A DNA stretch of 64,000 nt from Myxococcaceae bacterium. GTDB taxonomy: Bacteria; Myxococcota; Myxococcia; Myxococcales; Myxococcaceae. The stretch lies in assembly GCA_017881265.1 (NCBI GenBank), contig JADGRA010000066.1, forward strand, positions 1-64,000, read 5' to 3'. The position numbers and the translations under genes are program-made. The notes beneath the pieces were generated by a model. The model made no database searches and was not told the origin of the DNA. It was given only the letters and a program-made list of their open reading frames with translations. The stretch's first letter is position 1, and every line of letters begins with the position of its first letter. Shown piece after piece: positions 51,068-60,341 of the stretch.

Positions 51068-52468
51068 TCACAGTCGGATGAGCAGCGCGACGTTCATTCG
51101 GTTTTCGAACGTGGCGAGGTCCGGGCTCCAACCGGTCACCGCGCTGCCAGCCGGACCCTGGTTGCCGCCGGGGGGAGTCACGCCACCAGCTCCAGCGAAG
51201 TAGGGCACGTTCGCGCCGCGGTGGATGTACTCGATTCGCAACGTCGTGAACTGCGTTGGCATGAAGTCGAACGTCACCGACGTGTCCCAGGCTTTGAAGG
51301 GGTCGCCTGGGTTTGCCGTGAAGTAGGGCGTCCCCGAGGATGCCGTGGCTCCATTGATGGGCGGCAGCAGGACGAGATACCGGCCCGGGTTGTTGATGGC
51401 ACCCACCCCGAGCGTCAGGGCAAAGACGTCATGCAAGAACCAGAAGCGATTGTAGAACATGAAGCCGATGAAGAACTGCGATGGGGCGGCGGCGTTTCCC
51501 CCGAAGCAGGACACACCACCGCCCGCCTCGCAGCCCGCGTCGATGGTGAGGGAAAACGCTGCCTTGCTAAGAAAGGATTTCGGCTGGTCGAGATACTTGA
51601 CTTGGGCACTGGTGTCGGTGTGCAACCTCCACCGGTTGGGGTTGTTGAGCGTGTCCGTCCCGAAGTACTCGTTGGTCACAAAAGAGAACCACTCTGTCGG
51701 GCGCCAAAGAATTTCCCAACCGAATCCCGGAACTTCGTTGAATCGACCGTAGGACTGCCAACCGTTGATGAGCCAGAGCTCGACCTTGAGCGTTTCCGTG
51801 GGGAACATCTGGATGCGTACCCCATTGAAGAACCACGGCGTGTTCGCTGACACGTAAGACATCTGGTACACCCAGTTCTCGAAATTGTAATAGCTACAAA
51901 GACCGACGTAGGACATAAAGATGCCGACGTCGACATTGAGGCCGTACCAGACGTCGAAGTGGTAGCCGCCGTATGCTTCGGAGACGTAGCGAAATGCGTC
52001 GGACAGGTTCCACTGGCCGCGCGACGGACTGGCGTCGTTGCGCGGGGTCATCGTCGCGTAGAGCCCGAACTGGGTGAGCAGACGACCCCGGACACCCTTC
52101 CAGTGGAAATCACCTCCGACGCCGAATTGCTCGACCTGAAATTCGTACGTTCGGCCAGAGTTGGTCGAGCCAACGAGCGTGTCGTCTTTGGGGTGGGCAA
52201 AGTCAAAAATGTAATTCGCGTCGAATGAGAACTCGCCCGTGAACGGCCCCGCGGTCAGCGGAAAATCCACCTGGCGGCTGTTGCCATTCAGCCAGGTGAA
52301 GTCTGCGAAGGAGAACGGTTCAGGCTTTGCCTCGGCGTTGACGACCGTGGTCGTGGCCGGAGGAGTTGGCGCGGCGGGAGCGATGACCGGCGTGGCAGGC
52401 GTCGGCTCCTGCGCGAGCGCAAGGGATGCAGTCAGCGTGCACAGCCCCGCAAGTTGTGGGAATCGCAT
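51068..52468 (-). CDS. outer-membrane beta-barrel protein, related to the preceding one
   Basis: A 466-residue barrel with a signal peptide (FPQLAGLCTLTASLALAQ, cleavage ~20), a Pro/Ala/Thr-rich linker (~22-45) and alternating aromatic strands (FSFDANYIFDFAHP, YEFQVEQFGVGGDFHW, RLLTQFGLYATM, WYGLNVDVGIFMSYVGL, VELWLINGWQSYG). A Cys pair (AGCEAGGGVSCFGG) is unusual for a barrel. It converges with the other porin-like gene (9 bases apart) and diverges from the kdp operon across ~220 bases. Its ATG at 52468 has no ribosome site, and a sigma-54-like sequence lies only 4 bases upstream of the implied transcription start. Confidence 0.82.
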   Translation of the reverse strand: MRFPQLAGLCTLTASLALAQEPTPATPVIAPAAPTPPATTTVVNAEAKPEPFSFADFTWLNGNSRQVDFPLTAGPFTGEFSFDANYIFDFAHPKDDTLVGSTNSGRTYEFQVEQFGVGGDFHWKGVRGRLLTQFGLYATMTPRNDASPSRGQWNLSDAFRYVSEAYGGYHFDVWYGLNVDVGIFMSYVGLCSYYNFENWVYQMSYVSANTPWFFNGVRIQMFPTETLKVELWLINGWQSYGRFNEVPGFGWEILWRPTEWFSFVTNEYFGTDTLNNPNRWRLHTDTSAQVKYLDQPKSFLSKAAFSLTIDAGCEAGGGVSCFGGNAAAPSQFFIGFMFYNRFWFLHDVFALTLGVGAINNPGRYLVLLPPINGATASSGTPYFTANPGDPFKAWDTSVTFDFMPTQFTTLRIEYIHRGANVPYFAGAGGVTPPGGNQGPAGSAVTGWSPDLATFENRMNVALLIRL

Positions 52469-52482
52469 GCTGTGGGCCGGCT

Positions 52483-52498
52483 AGCAAAGGAAGCGCCA
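52483..52498 (-). promoter_or_regulatory. sigma-54-like -24/-12 element facing the outer-membrane gene
   Basis: On the minus strand this reads TGGCGCTTCCTTTGCT: GG and GC are 10 bases apart and both TGGC and TTGCT match the sigma-54 consensus. Transcription would start near 52472, only 4 bases before ATG 52468, so the mRNA would be leaderless or the true start differs. A sigma-54 activator lies at the far end of the locus (60342-61727). This is a candidate only. Confidence 0.35.
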
Positions 52499-52532
52499 TG
52501 GCACAGATGCCCGAGGACTCGGACGAGCCGTG

Positions 52533-52548
52533 TGGCCAGCGTCGTGCA
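52533..52548 (+). promoter_or_regulatory. weak sigma-54-like element upstream of kdp
   Basis: TGGCCAGCGTCGTGCA has the invariant GG and GC exactly 10 bases apart and a TGGC/GTGCA match (consensus TGGCAC...TTGCA). It would start transcription ~130 bases before the first small kdp gene. The core is imperfect and GC-rich DNA yields chance matches, so confidence is low. It is noted because the kdp regulator looks like a sigma-54 activator. Confidence 0.25.
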
Positions 52549-52692
52549 GCCTGCAGGGCTAGCGGCCTTCCGGATTTGCAACGCGCACGACAAGGGCCCC
52601 GGGGTTGGGCCTAGCGCCGTCAGCCGGTCGAGGACGCATGGCTGGCGCGGGCCGTGCAGCGGTGCGGGCGCCCTCTCTCGGGAGTTCCAGCC

Positions 52693-52776
52693 ATGTTGGA
52701 CCTGATTTTCGTCGTCGCCACGATTGCCTTCTTCGCCGCAGCCCTCGGGTACGTCCGGGCCTGCGACAGGGTGTGA
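52693..52776 (+). CDS. 27-residue membrane peptide at the head of the kdp operon
   Basis: The peptide MLDLIFVVATIAFFAAALGYV plus a short tail (RACDRV) is a single hydrophobic helix. It starts at ATG 52693 and stops 10 bases before the KdpF start. A GGGAGTTCC ribosome site lies upstream. Similar tiny peptides occur before kdpF in other kdp operons, from memory, and the name is not settled. It may help assemble or stabilise the KdpFABC complex. Confidence 0.75.
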   Translation: MLDLIFVVATIAFFAAALGYVRACDRV

Positions 52777-52786
52777 GGAGTTCCAC

Positions 52787-52876
52787 GTGACTCTCGACTA
52801 CTGGGTGGGCGCTGGCGTCTCGCTGCTGCTCGCCGTCTATCTCGTCTACGCGCTGCTACGACCGGAGCGCTTCTAG
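52787..52876 (+). CDS. kdpF: KdpF, small subunit of the K+-transporting ATPase
   Basis: A 29-residue peptide, [20 protein letters not shown] plus YALLRPERF: one membrane helix ending in the LLRPE(R/K)F motif typical of KdpF. GTG 52787 follows GAGGAG, and the stop is 7 bases before kdpA. KdpF stabilises the KdpFABC complex in the inner membrane. Confidence 0.88.
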   Translation: MTLDYWVGAGVSLLLAVYLVYALLRPERF

Positions 52877-52883
52877 GGCTGCC

Positions 52884-54605
52884 ATGACATTCGTTGGTTG
52901 GATTCAGACGCTGGCCTTCGCAGGAGTCATCCTCGCGTTGACGCGGCCGCTCGGCGCTTTCCTCTATCGCGTGTACGAGGGCGAGCAGCAGCCGCTGCCG
53001 AAGCTGCTCGGCCCGCTGGAACGAGGGGTCTACCGCCTGTCCGGCGTCGACCCCCGCCGTGAGCAAACGTGGGTCGAATACGCCTTCGCGGTCCTCGCCT
53101 TCAGCGCGCTGAGCCTGCTCGGCACCTACGCCATTGAACGACTCCAGCATGTCCTGCCGTTCAACCCTCAGAAGCTCGCAGCCGTGCCGGCGGACCTTGC
53201 GTTCAACACCGCTGCCAGTTTTACCACCAACACCAACTGGCAGTCCTACAGCGGCGAGTCGACGATGAGCTACCTGACCCAAATGGCGGGTCTGGCCTGG
53301 CACAACTTCACCTCCGCCGCGGTGGGCATCGCGGTGGCCATCGCCGTGGCCCGCGGGCTCACACGTCGTCTTGCGCCCGGCGCGCCGAAGCTCATCGGCA
53401 ACTTCTGGGTCGACCTGTGGCGGGGGCTCCTTTACGTGCTTCTGCCGGTAAGCATCCTGCTCGCCCTGGTGCTGGTGAGCCAAGGCGTCATCCAAACCCT
53501 CTCCGCCTACCGCGACGTCACCACGCTGGAGGGGGGCAAGCAGCTGGTGGCGCTCGGCCCGGTCGCCTCACAGGAGGTCATCAAGGAACTGGGGACCAAC
53601 GGCGGAGGCTTCTTCAACGCCAACAGTGCTCATCCCTTCGAGAGCCCGACGCCCTTCACCAACTTCCTCGAGATGGTGCTCATCTTCGCCATCCCGGCGG
53701 CGCTCACCTACACCTATGGACGCATGGCGCGGAACCAACGGCAGGGGTGGGCCATTCTCGCCGCCATGGGGGTGCTGTTCCTCGTCGGAGTGACTTCGGC
53801 GTACTGGGCCGAGGCCCACCCGAATCCGGCACTCGCCCCCCTCGCCGTGTCGCAAGCGCGCGGAAACATGGAAGGCAAGGAGGTGCGCTTCGGCGTGGCC
53901 GCTTCTGCCCTGTTCGCCACCGTCACCACCGGCGCCTCCTGTGGCGCTGTCAACTCAATGCACGACAGCTTCACGCCGCTCGGGGGTCTGGTCCCACTGG
54001 TCAACATCCAGCTGGGCGAGGTGGTGTTCGGCGGCGTCGGTGCCGGGCTCTACGGAATGCTGGTCTTCGTCGTTCTCAGCGTCTTCATCGCCGGGCTGAT
54101 GGTGGGACGCACGCCCGAGTACCTTGGCAAGAAAATCGAGGCCCGGGAGATGAAGCTGGCCATGCTGTACGTCCTCATCTTCCCGTTGATTATTCTCGGG
54201 TTCTCCGCCTGGGCGGTGGTGTCGCCCCTTGGCATCGCCGGGCTGAGCAACGCTGGGCCGCACGGGCTGAGCGAGATTCTCTACGCCTTCACCAGCGGAG
54301 CCGGAAACAACGGTTCGGCGTTTGCTGGCCTCAATGCCAACACTCCCTTCTGGAACGTCACGCTCGCCGTGACGATGCTGGCTGGAAGGTTTCTCATGCT
54401 GATTCCGGCGTTGGCCATCGCCGGCTCCATGGTGGGGAAGAAGGTGGTCCCGGCCGGCCCAGGCACGTTCCCCACAGACGGCGCGCTCTTCACCGGGCTT
54501 CTGGTCTCCGTCGTCCTCATCGTCGGGGCGCTGACGTTCTTCCCGGCGGACAGTCTCGGCCCCATCGTCGAGCACTTCCTTGCCAGCGCCGGAAAGGTGT
54601 TCTGA
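52884..54605 (+). CDS. kdpA: KdpA, K+-translocating subunit of KdpFABC
   Basis: A 573-residue membrane protein of the superfamily of K+ transporters, with ten or so helices and four pore regions. Selectivity-filter loops are seen: [39 protein letters not shown] and [13 protein letters not shown]. It binds and channels K+ to KdpB. ATG 52884 lies 7 bases after the kdpF stop. Its TGA overlaps the kdpB ATG (TGATG). The length fits the family (~560-590). Confidence 0.96.
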   Translation: MTFVGWIQTLAFAGVILALTRPLGAFLYRVYEGEQQPLPKLLGPLERGVYRLSGVDPRREQTWVEYAFAVLAFSALSLLGTYAIERLQHVLPFNPQKLAAVPADLAFNTAASFTTNTNWQSYSGESTMSYLTQMAGLAWHNFTSAAVGIAVAIAVARGLTRRLAPGAPKLIGNFWVDLWRGLLYVLLPVSILLALVLVSQGVIQTLSAYRDVTTLEGGKQLVALGPVASQEVIKELGTNGGGFFNANSAHPFESPTPFTNFLEMVLIFAIPAALTYTYGRMARNQRQGWAILAAMGVLFLVGVTSAYWAEAHPNPALAPLAVSQARGNMEGKEVRFGVAASALFATVTTGASCGAVNSMHDSFTPLGGLVPLVNIQLGEVVFGGVGAGLYGMLVFVVLSVFIAGLMVGRTPEYLGKKIEAREMKLAMLYVLIFPLIILGFSAWAVVSPLGIAGLSNAGPHGLSEILYAFTSGAGNNGSAFAGLNANTPFWNVTLAVTMLAGRFLMLIPALAIAGSMVGKKVVPAGPGTFPTDGALFTGLLVSVVLIVGALTFFPADSLGPIVEHFLASAGKVF

Positions 54606-56653
54606 TGTCGAATCCCAACACCAAGTCACTCTCGCTCTTCGACCCAACCATCCTCGGGCCGGCCGTCAAGGAGAGTTTCCGGAAGCTGTCCCCTCGCCTG
54701 GTGGCGAAGAATCCCGTCATGTTCGTGGTGGAGGTGGGCTCGGTTCTCACCACGGTTCTGTGGGCGCGCGACTTGTTTGCAGCGCACCGCGCCGCGCCGC
54801 TGTGGTTCACCGGACTGACCAGTCTCTGGCTGTGGTTCACCGTGCTGTTCGCGAACTTCGCAGAGGCAATTGCAGAAGGACGCGGGAAAGCGCAGGCGGA
54901 TTCGCTTCGGCGGATGCGCAAGGACACCACGGCGCGCAAGCTGGTGGGGACGCGCGAGGAGAGTATCCCGGCGTCGTCGCTCCGGAAAGGCGACTTGGTG
55001 GTGGTGGAGGCGGGCCAATTCATTCCCGGCGACGGCGAGGTCACCCAGGGCATCGCCTCCGTCGACGAGAGTGCCATCACCGGCGAGTCCGCGCCGGTCA
55101 TCCGGGAAAGCGGGGGCGACCGCTCGGCGGTCACCGGAGGCACCAAGGTGCTTTCCGACCGGATTGTGGTGCGGATTACCGCCAACCCGGGCGAGTCGTT
55201 CCTCGACCGGATGATTGCGCTGGTGGAGGGCGCCGCGCGCCAGAAGACGCCCAACGAGATTGCGCTGCACATCCTCCTCGTCGGACTGACCCTCATCTTC
55301 CTCTTCGCCTGCGTGACGTTGGTCCCCTTCGGGCTGTACAGCGGGGTCGGCCTGTCCGCGACGACCATCGTCGCCTTGCTGGTGTGCCTCATCCCGACCA
55401 CCATCGGCGGCCTTCTCTCTGCCATCGGCATCGCCGGGATGGACCGGCTGTTGCGCAAGAATGTCATCGCCATGAGTGGGCGCGCGGTGGAGGCCGCCGG
55501 CGACGTGGACACGCTGCTCCTCGACAAAACCGGGACCATCACCCTCGGAAACCGGATGGCCACCGAGTTCCTGCCTCTGGCCGGGGTGCGCGTCGAGGAC
55601 CTGGCGGATGCGGCCCAACTGAGCAGCCTCGCCGACGAGACCCCCGAGGGCCGCAGCGTCGTGGTGCTGGCCAAGGAGCGCTACCGGTTGCGCGGCCGGG
55701 AGGTGGCGGAACCGGGGACGCACTTCATCGCCTTCAGCGCGCACACGCGCATGAGCGGCTGCGACATTGGCGGACGCTCCGTGCGGAAGGGGGCGGTGGA
55801 CGCCATCGGCGCCTACGTGCGCGGGCTGGGTGGCGCGGTCCCGGCCGAGCTCGAGACCATCGCCCATCGCATCGGGGATTCGGGCGGCACGCCGCTCGCC
55901 GTGGCCTCCGGTGCCCGCGTGCTGGGCCTCATCCATCTCAAGGACGTCGTCAAAGGGGGCATCAAGGAGCGCTTCGACCGCTTCCGGGCGATGGGCATCC
56001 GGACGGTGATGATTACCGGTGACAACCCCCGCACGGCCGCGGCCATCGCGCGCGAGTCGGGCGTGGACGACTTCCTCGCCGAAGCGACGCCGGAAGCCAA
56101 GCTCCAACTCATCAAGGACGAACAGGCCAAGGGCAAGCTGGTGGCGATGACCGGCGATGGCACCAACGACGCTCCCGCGCTGGCGCAGGCCGATGTCGGG
56201 GTGGCCATGAATACGGGGACCCAGGCCGCCAAGGAGGCGGGGAACATGGTGGATTTGGACTCCAATCCCACCAAGCTCCTCGAGGTGGTCGAGGTCGGCA
56301 AGCAGCTGCTGATGACGCGGGGCACGCTGACCACGTTTTCCATCGCCAACGACGTCGCCAAGTACTTCGCCATCCTCCCGGCGATGTTCGTCGGCGTCTT
56401 TCCGGAAATTGCCCCGCTCAACGTGATGCGGCTGGCCTCGCCCAACTCGGCAATTCTGTCCGCGGTCATCTTCAACGCGCTCATCATCGTGGCCCTCATC
56501 CCGCTGGCGCTCCGCGGCGTGCGCTACCGGGCCATCGGGGCGGCGGCGCTGCTTCGGCGCTCGCTGCTCATCTATGGCGCGGGCGGCATTGTCGTGCCGT
56601 TCTTCGGAATCAAGGCCATCGACCTGTTGCTCCAGGCCACGGGCCTGGTCTGA
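54605..56653 (+). CDS. kdpB: KdpB, P-type ATPase subunit
   Basis: A 682-residue P-type ATPase. The phosphorylation motif [10 protein letters not shown] is near 308, the actuator TGES near 157, and the hinge [17 protein letters not shown] near 518. ATP hydrolysis here drives K+ uptake through KdpA. Helices flank residues ~35-75, 220-285 and 585-680. ATG 54605 overlaps the kdpA stop by one base. The length is normal. Expression is expected only at very low K+ or osmotic stress. Confidence 0.97.
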   Translation: MSNPNTKSLSLFDPTILGPAVKESFRKLSPRLVAKNPVMFVVEVGSVLTTVLWARDLFAAHRAAPLWFTGLTSLWLWFTVLFANFAEAIAEGRGKAQADSLRRMRKDTTARKLVGTREESIPASSLRKGDLVVVEAGQFIPGDGEVTQGIASVDESAITGESAPVIRESGGDRSAVTGGTKVLSDRIVVRITANPGESFLDRMIALVEGAARQKTPNEIALHILLVGLTLIFLFACVTLVPFGLYSGVGLSATTIVALLVCLIPTTIGGLLSAIGIAGMDRLLRKNVIAMSGRAVEAAGDVDTLLLDKTGTITLGNRMATEFLPLAGVRVEDLADAAQLSSLADETPEGRSVVVLAKERYRLRGREVAEPGTHFIAFSAHTRMSGCDIGGRSVRKGAVDAIGAYVRGLGGAVPAELETIAHRIGDSGGTPLAVASGARVLGLIHLKDVVKGGIKERFDRFRAMGIRTVMITGDNPRTAAAIARESGVDDFLAEATPEAKLQLIKDEQAKGKLVAMTGDGTNDAPALAQADVGVAMNTGTQAAKEAGNMVDLDSNPTKLLEVVEVGKQLLMTRGTLTTFSIANDVAKYFAILPAMFVGVFPEIAPLNVMRLASPNSAILSAVIFNALIIVALIPLALRGVRYRAIGAAALLRRSLLIYGAGGIVVPFFGIKAIDLLLQATGLV

Positions 56654-56663
56654 GGCATTCCCC

Positions 56664-57302
56664 ATGCGCTCCCTCCTGACAGTGGCTCTCCGCGTCACGT
56701 TGCTCACCTTGGTCGTGACCGGCCTTGTCTACCCGCTGGTCGTCACTGGACTTGCAGCCGTGCTGTTTCCAGGACGCGCCGAGGGCAGCTGGGTCACCGA
56801 TGAGCGCGGTCAGGTGGTCGGCTCGGAGCTCATCGCTCAGGGGTTCTCTTCGCCGAGCTACTTCCAGCCTCGACCTTCTGCAGCGGGAACAACCGGGTAT
56901 GACGCCGCCGGCTCGTCCGGAAGCAACCTCGGCCCCACCAGCAAGAAGTTGAGGGACGGCGCCGCCGACGTCTTGAAGAAGCTCGAGGCGGAGAACCCCA
57001 ACGCACCCCGCCCCATCCCTGCGGAGCTGGTGACCGCGTCGGCCAGTGGGCTCGACCCCCACCTGTCGCCGGAGGCCGCACTGTGGCAGGTGCGCCGCGT
57101 GGCGGCCGCCCGCGGGTTGAGCGAGGAGCGTGTCCGGGCCGTCGTCACGGCCCATACCGAGGACCGCACCTGGGGCTTCCTGGGTGAGCCGCGTGTCAAC
57201 GTCCTGCTCCTCAACCTCGCGCTCGACCGTCAGTTCGGCAGGCCCACCCTGCAGCCGCCAGCGGCAACGTCCACGCAGACGCCTCTCCCGCCAGCCCACT
57301 GA
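56664..57302 (+). CDS. kdpC: KdpC, K+-transporting ATPase C chain
   Basis: A 212-residue subunit with one N-terminal membrane helix (LLTLVVTGLVYPLVVTGLAAV, two adjoining halves) and a periplasmic domain: GSELIAQGFSSPSYFQPRPS, SSGSNLGPTSKKL, ASASGLDPHLSPEAALWQ and the end GEPRVNVLLLNLALD. These are KdpC hallmarks. It caps the complex and raises K+ affinity. ATG 56664 lies 10 bases after kdpB. A Pro/Thr-rich tail (~195-212) extends slightly past the usual end. Confidence 0.95.
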   Translation: MRSLLTVALRVTLLTLVVTGLVYPLVVTGLAAVLFPGRAEGSWVTDERGQVVGSELIAQGFSSPSYFQPRPSAAGTTGYDAAGSSGSNLGPTSKKLRDGAADVLKKLEAENPNAPRPIPAELVTASASGLDPHLSPEAALWQVRRVAAARGLSEERVRAVVTAHTEDRTWGFLGEPRVNVLLLNLALDRQFGRPTLQPPAATSTQTPLPPAH

Positions 57303-57319
57303 AGTAGCCTTCTCGGCGG

Positions 57320-58486
57320 ATGGCTCCCTCCCCGTCGCGCCTTGGGCAGCTCCGCCAGCGGCCTGAAGACTTCCTCACCCTGCTGGAACGGGGGAAGCGG
57401 GGGCGCCTCAAGCTCTACATCGGCTTCGCCGCCGGCGTCGGCAAGACGTACCGGATGCTCGAGGAAGCCCATGACCTGCTCGCCCGGGGCATCGACGTGG
57501 TGGTCGGCTACGTGGAGACGCACGGGCGCGCGGAGACCGCGGCTCTGGTCGAGGGACTTCCCGTCATTCCACGCCGGTCGGTCACCTACCGCGGTGTCAC
57601 CGTGGAGGAGATGGACGTCGATGCCATCCTGTTCCGCAAGCCCGCGGTGGCGGTGGTGGATGAGATGGCCCACACCAACCTCCCCGTCTGCCGGAACCGC
57701 AAGCGCTACCAGGACGTGCAGGAGCTGTTGAGCGCAGGCATCAGCGTCATCGGCGCCTTCAACGTGCAGCACCTCGAGTCGCTCAACGACCTAGTGGAGC
57801 GCGCCACCGGCGTCGAGGTGCGGGAAACCATCCCCGACTCCTTCCTGCAGCTCGCCGACCAGGTGGTGAACCTGGACTTGGCCGTGGAGGACCTGCAGGA
57901 GCGGCTCCGCGCCGGGAAAATCTACCACGCGGAGAAGGTGCCCCAGGCGCTGGAGCGCTTCTTCCAGCACGACAATCTGGTCACCCTCCGGGAGCTAGCT
58001 CTCCGGGAGGTGGCCGAGAGCCTCGAGCGGACCGCAGCGGCGGGACGGCCCGCGACCGACTCCACGGCCCACCCCGCCGCCGGCCGGGTGATGGTGTGCC
58101 TGTCGTCCTTTCCGCCGCATGCCGCGGCCCTCCTCCGGCGGGGGTCCCGCGCCGCCGGACGCCTCAACACCGACTGGTTCGTGGTGTACGTGGAGACGCC
58201 GTCGGAAGCGCCCAACCTCATCGACGCGGAGGCACAGCGGCACCTGCTGGCCAACATCGAGAAGGCACGCGAGGCCGGCGCGGAGGTGGTGCGGCTGCGA
58301 GCCAGGAATCCGGTGCCGGCCTTGCTCGACTTCGCCCACAGCCATGGGGTGGGCCTCATTCTCATCGGCCGCTCCCAGGCCGGGGGCTGGCGAAAGTGGC
58401 TGGGACTCACCACCGACCTCCGCCTGGTGCGCCAGGCCAATGACCTCGACGTGCAGGTGGTGGCCTTCCCGGAGACGCGCGGATGA
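57320..58486 (+). CDS. KdpD-type sensor without kinase (KdpD plus Usp domains only)
   Basis: A 388-residue protein. Residues ~28-235 are the KdpD N-terminal domain with Walker A GFAAGVGKT (35-43) and the VVDEMAHTN motif, then SAGISVIGAFNVQHLESLND. Residues ~250-385 are a universal-stress-protein domain (VMVCLSSFPPHAAALLRRGS, later LILIGRSQAGGWRKWLGL), the c-di-AMP- or nucleotide-binding type. The membrane helices, GAF and histidine kinase parts of full KdpD (~900 residues) are absent. It overlaps the next gene (ATGA), whose product supplies the kinase. Confidence 0.92.
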   Translation: MAPSPSRLGQLRQRPEDFLTLLERGKRGRLKLYIGFAAGVGKTYRMLEEAHDLLARGIDVVVGYVETHGRAETAALVEGLPVIPRRSVTYRGVTVEEMDVDAILFRKPAVAVVDEMAHTNLPVCRNRKRYQDVQELLSAGISVIGAFNVQHLESLNDLVERATGVEVRETIPDSFLQLADQVVNLDLAVEDLQERLRAGKIYHAEKVPQALERFFQHDNLVTLRELALREVAESLERTAAAGRPATDSTAHPAAGRVMVCLSSFPPHAAALLRRGSRAAGRLNTDWFVVYVETPSEAPNLIDAEAQRHLLANIEKAREAGAEVVRLRARNPVPALLDFAHSHGVGLILIGRSQAGGWRKWLGLTTDLRLVRQANDLDVQVVAFPETRG

Positions 58487-60324
58487 CGCTGCGCACCCGG
58501 CTCCTCATCGCCCAGGGCCCGCTGGCGCTGGCCCTGGCGCTCGTCGGCGGGCTGGCCGTTGTGACGCTGGCGGACGTCGGCAAGAGCGGCGAACGCATCC
58601 TCGCTGACAACTACCGCAGCGTCCTGGCTGCGCAGCGGATGAAGGAGGCCATCGAGCGCATCGACAGCGCCGCGCTCTTCCTGCTCATCGGCGAGGACAT
58701 TCGCGGCGTGAGCCAGGCTACGGAGAACCGGCCTCGCTTCGAATCCGAACTCAAGGTGGAGGAGCAAAACATCACCGAGCCGGGGGAGCAGGAGGCGGCC
58801 GATGCGTTGCGACGGAACTGGACCGACTACCAGCGAGCCTTCGACGCCTTCGTCCAGCTGTCCAGCCGGGAGCAGCGCCGCGACCGGTACGTCCAGGTGC
58901 TGTCCCCAGCCTTTGTCCGGGTAAAGGACAGCGCCGACAGCATTCTCGCCATCAACCAGGACGCCATGGTGCAACGCAGCGAGCAGCTGCGTCGCAAGGG
59001 CGACGTGGCGAGGACGCTCACCGTCTTCGCGGTGCTGGGCGCTTTGCTGGCCGGGCTGCTGGCCTCGGGTTCCTTGGTAACCCGGGCCTTGCGCCCGGTC
59101 GGGGTGCTGGGCCAGGCGGTCCGCCGCCTGGGCGAGGGAGACCTGGACACGCGGGTCCGCGTCGACGACAGCGGGGAGATTGGCCAGCTGGCGCGCGACT
59201 TCAACGCCATGGCCGACAGCCTCCGCAGCTACCGCCAGAGCAGCCTGGGAGAGCTGCTGCAGGCTCAGGCCAGCGCCCAGGCGGCCATCGACAGCCTGCC
59301 CGACGCGGTGCTGGTCTTTGGCGCGGACGGCGCCCTGGTGAACGCCAACCGCATCGCCGAGGCCCTGCTCGGCGTGCGGCTGGACGCCGAGGCCCCGCTG
59401 GCGCCGATGCCGCCCGAGGTGCGCGCAGTGGTGGACCGCGTCCGCAGCCACGTGCTGGCGGGCGAGGGCCCCTACGTGCCGCGAGGCTTTGATGAGGCGG
59501 TGCTGGTGTCCTCCGCCGACGGCGCGCTGGCCCTGCTGCCGCGCGCCTCGCCGGTGCTAGGGGAGGAAGGCGGTCTCATCGGCGCCACGGTGGTGCTGCA
59601 GGACGTGACGCGGCTGCGCCGCTTTGACGAGCTGAAGAATGACCTGGTGGCCACCGTCGCCCACGAGTTCCGGACGCCCCTCACCAGCCTGCGCATGGCC
59701 ATCCACCTGTGCGTTGAGGGCGCGGTCGGGCCGGTGACGGAGCAGCAGCTCGACCTTCTCACTGCCGCCCGGGACGACTGCGAGCGTCTGCAGCGGATTG
59801 TCGACGACTTGCTGGACCTGGCGCGCATCCGGGCCGGGCTGTTGGAACTCAGCCCCGCTGCAGTGGACGTTGCCGCCCTCGTCGAGCAGGCACTGGCGGA
59901 CGTGCGGGCCGCCGCCGAGCAGGGCGGCGTGCGGTTGGAAGGGCAGTCCGAGACGCTGGCGGAACCGCTGGTGGCGGACCGGGAGCGGCTGGCCCTGGCC
60001 CTGCAGAACCTCCTCTCCAACGCCATCCGCCACACGGCGCGCGACGGCAGCGTCGTGCTGCGCGCCGCTCCGGACGAGGCCGGCGTGCGCTTCAGCGTCC
60101 AGGACACCGGCGAGGGCATCCCCAAGGAGTACCTGCCCCGTCTCTTCGACCGCTTCTTCCGCGTCCCGGGCGGCCAAGGGGGCAGCGCCGGCCTCGGGCT
60201 GTCCATCGTCAAGGATGTGGCCGAGGCCCACGGCGGCACGGTGGGCGTGGAAAGCGTCCCGGAGCAGGGCAGCACCTTCTGGCTCACCGTGCCTGCATCT
60301 CCCCGGGGCGCAGGCGCCGCCTAG
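58483..60324 (+). CDS. membrane histidine kinase coupled to the kdp operon
   Basis: A 613-residue sensor kinase. Two membrane helices (~8-30 and ~178-200) frame a helical periplasmic domain of ~145 residues. A HAMP domain (~205-255), a PAS-like domain (~275-380), the dimerisation H-box (VAHEFRTPLTSL) and the ATPase domain (NLLSNAIRHT, DTGEGIPKEYLPRLF, GLGLSIVKD) follow. The mechanism is ATP-dependent autophosphorylation then transfer to a regulator. It starts inside the KdpD-like stop (ATGA). It replaces the kinase half of KdpD and likely signals to the convergent sigma-54 regulator. Confidence 0.93.
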   Translation: MTLRTRLLIAQGPLALALALVGGLAVVTLADVGKSGERILADNYRSVLAAQRMKEAIERIDSAALFLLIGEDIRGVSQATENRPRFESELKVEEQNITEPGEQEAADALRRNWTDYQRAFDAFVQLSSREQRRDRYVQVLSPAFVRVKDSADSILAINQDAMVQRSEQLRRKGDVARTLTVFAVLGALLAGLLASGSLVTRALRPVGVLGQAVRRLGEGDLDTRVRVDDSGEIGQLARDFNAMADSLRSYRQSSLGELLQAQASAQAAIDSLPDAVLVFGADGALVNANRIAEALLGVRLDAEAPLAPMPPEVRAVVDRVRSHVLAGEGPYVPRGFDEAVLVSSADGALALLPRASPVLGEEGGLIGATVVLQDVTRLRRFDELKNDLVATVAHEFRTPLTSLRMAIHLCVEGAVGPVTEQQLDLLTAARDDCERLQRIVDDLLDLARIRAGLLELSPAAVDVAALVEQALADVRAAAEQGGVRLEGQSETLAEPLVADRERLALALQNLLSNAIRHTARDGSVVLRAAPDEAGVRFSVQDTGEGIPKEYLPRLFDRFFRVPGGQGGSAGLGLSIVKDVAEAHGGTVGVESVPEQGSTFWLTVPASPRGAGAA

Positions 60325-60341
60325 CGGCCGCTTGGCCGGCG

